A stretch of 7,325 bases of DNA, from NCBI GenBank assembly GCA_905207385.1, contig CAJLLH010000055.1:1-7325 (forward strand). The letters are read 5' to 3'. The notes under the pieces were generated by a model. It searched no databases. It saw only the letters and a program-made list of their open reading frames with translations, and had not been told where the DNA came from. The first letter of the stretch is position 1. Every line of letters starts with the position of its first letter. This document shows, one piece after another, positions 6,810 to 7,325 of this stretch. Both the position numbers and the translations under genes were made by a program. Origin of the DNA: an uncultured Eubacteriales bacterium. Its GTDB lineage: Bacteria; Bacillota; Clostridia; Christensenellales; Borkfalkiaceae.

Positions 6810-6831
6810 TGCGGCGCTAATCACTTATAGC

Positions 6832-6865
6832 AAAAAAGAAGAGCGTTTTTATTATGTAAAAACGC
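6832..6865 (-). terminator. Rho-independent terminator on the minus strand
   Basis: On the minus strand GCGTTTTTA, a 5-base loop and TAAAAACGC form a perfect 9-bp stem (6865-6843). It is followed immediately by TCTTCTTTTTTG, a good U-tract. The plus strand has no U-tract after the stem. It would stop transcripts entering from the right before they reach the pstS promoter. The terminated transcript is not identified: either a gene beyond the window with a very long 3' tail, or a small RNA encoded in 6870-7325. Confidence 0.6.
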
Positions 6866-6888
6866 ATATGCGTGCGCGCGCACGCGTA
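6862..6888. other. 27-nt alternating purine-pyrimidine tract with nested palindromes (Z-DNA prone)
   Basis: Purines and pyrimidines alternate without a break from 6862 to 6888. Within the tract are the 12-bp palindrome ACGCATATGCGT (6862-6873), the 16-bp palindrome GCGTGCGCGCGCACGC (6870-6885) and ACGCGT (6882-6887). Long GC/GT alternations of this type favour left-handed DNA or cruciforms under negative supercoiling. It overlaps the base of the minus-strand terminator stem. Confidence 0.6.
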
Positions 6889-7325
6889 AAAAGACAAATT
6901 TACAGCCGTTACGCATAACGCAAAAGAAAGAGGCAAATCTCCGGCAATTGAATTTTTCAACGCGCATATGTTGTTTAAAACATCTGAAAACCGCACATTA
7001 AAGGCGCACGCATCGCATGCGCTTCCTCCACCTCCGCTCCCCTTTTATATGCGTTTGGGGGCAGATTAATTCTGCGGCATATAATGCACGGCGCACGTGT
7101 TATTTGCGGCATATGTGCCGCTCAATTATTCTTTACGGTGCATATGTCATAGAATGCAACCGACAGAATGCGACTTTTTGCGCCGCTGTTCCCTTCCGTA
7201 AAAACGGCGTTTGCGTCATATAAAAATTTTGCCCGCGCATTACAATATTTTTTAAAAATTTACCACCTGCCCCCACCCCTCAAAAAAATTTAATAAAAAT
7301 TAAAATATTTTAGGCAAAAAAAATG
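6889..7325. other. Gene-poor, palindrome-rich intergenic region
   Basis: No open frame here looks like a real protein. The stretch mixes AT-rich DNA with short GC-rich islands that form hairpins: 7004-7022 (GCGCA/TGCGC), 7061-7075 (GCAGA/TCTGC), 7106-7121 (GCGGCA/TGCCGC) and 7196-7207 (CCGT/ACGG). On the minus strand, two G-rich runs lie at 7025-7042 and 7263-7279. The heptamer GCATATG recurs. Taken with the terminator at 6832-6865, a structured minus-strand RNA is possible but unproven. The last ~60 bases are nearly pure A/T. Confidence 0.4.
6964..7146. repeat. Dispersed GCATATG heptamers
   Basis: GCATATG occurs at 6964-6970, 7109-7115 and 7140-7146, with a further copy at 6864-6870. GCATAT also occurs at 7077-7082 and its complement ATATGC at 7047-7052. 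Two copies share the longer context TGCGGCATAT (7073-7082 and 7105-7114). The core CATATG is palindromic, so a dimeric DNA-binding protein could recognise it. Confidence 0.4.

Noticed and set aside
7017..7223. Plus-strand open frame of 68 codons in the palindrome-rich region
   Set aside because: No ribosome-binding site, no recognisable domain, odd composition (many Cys and Arg) and it runs through several hairpins and repeats; probably chance.
7323..7325. ATG at the last three bases, possible start of a divergent plus-strand gene
   Set aside because: Only a weak AGG lies upstream and no coding sequence is visible, so it cannot be supported.

Overview
The window reads as chromosomal DNA from an uncultured, gut-type member of the Clostridia (Firmicutes). 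This rests on moderate GC content with AT-rich intergenic DNA, strong AAGGAG/GGAGG ribosome-binding sites, a lipoprotein-type PstS, and several secreted proteins of the SipW-dependent TasA/camelysin class. No RNA gene, CRISPR array or insertion sequence was recognised. Every supported gene lies on the minus strand, so transcription runs from right to left.

Right part (about 6544-7325): a stretch of roughly 780 bases with no convincing protein gene. It is unusually rich in palindromes, repeated GCATATG heptamers, a 27-nt alternating purine-pyrimidine tract and G-rich minus-strand tracts. A good rho-independent terminator on the minus strand (6832-6865) separates it from the promoter region of pstS. 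That region carries TTACAA/TTWACA hexamers spaced 11 bp apart, the pattern expected of PhoP binding sites.

Middle (3848-6543): a phosphate-uptake unit. It holds pstS (phosphate-binding lipoprotein) and, 20 bases later, one 620-codon gene in which the two permeases PstC and PstA are fused. The ATPase gene pstB and the regulator phoU, which usually follow, are not present; a weak hairpin follows the permease gene instead.

Left part (1-3674): a tightly packed group of four genes that appears to make cell-surface or extracellular proteins. They are a 153-residue membrane-anchored TasA-like protein; a 175-residue, basic, apparently cytosolic protein of unknown function; a 206-residue SipW-type TasA/camelysin-like protein; and a large protein, cut by the window edge, that joins a SipW-type signal and TasA-like domain to a predicted right-handed beta-helix. 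The first three are separated by 4 and 0 bases, which points to translational coupling. The likely picture is a small secretion or matrix-fibre locus in which TasA-like subunits are co-produced with a long beta-helical surface protein. The dedicated signal peptidase (SipW) is not in the window. The unknown 175-residue protein between two TasA-like genes is the least explained part.
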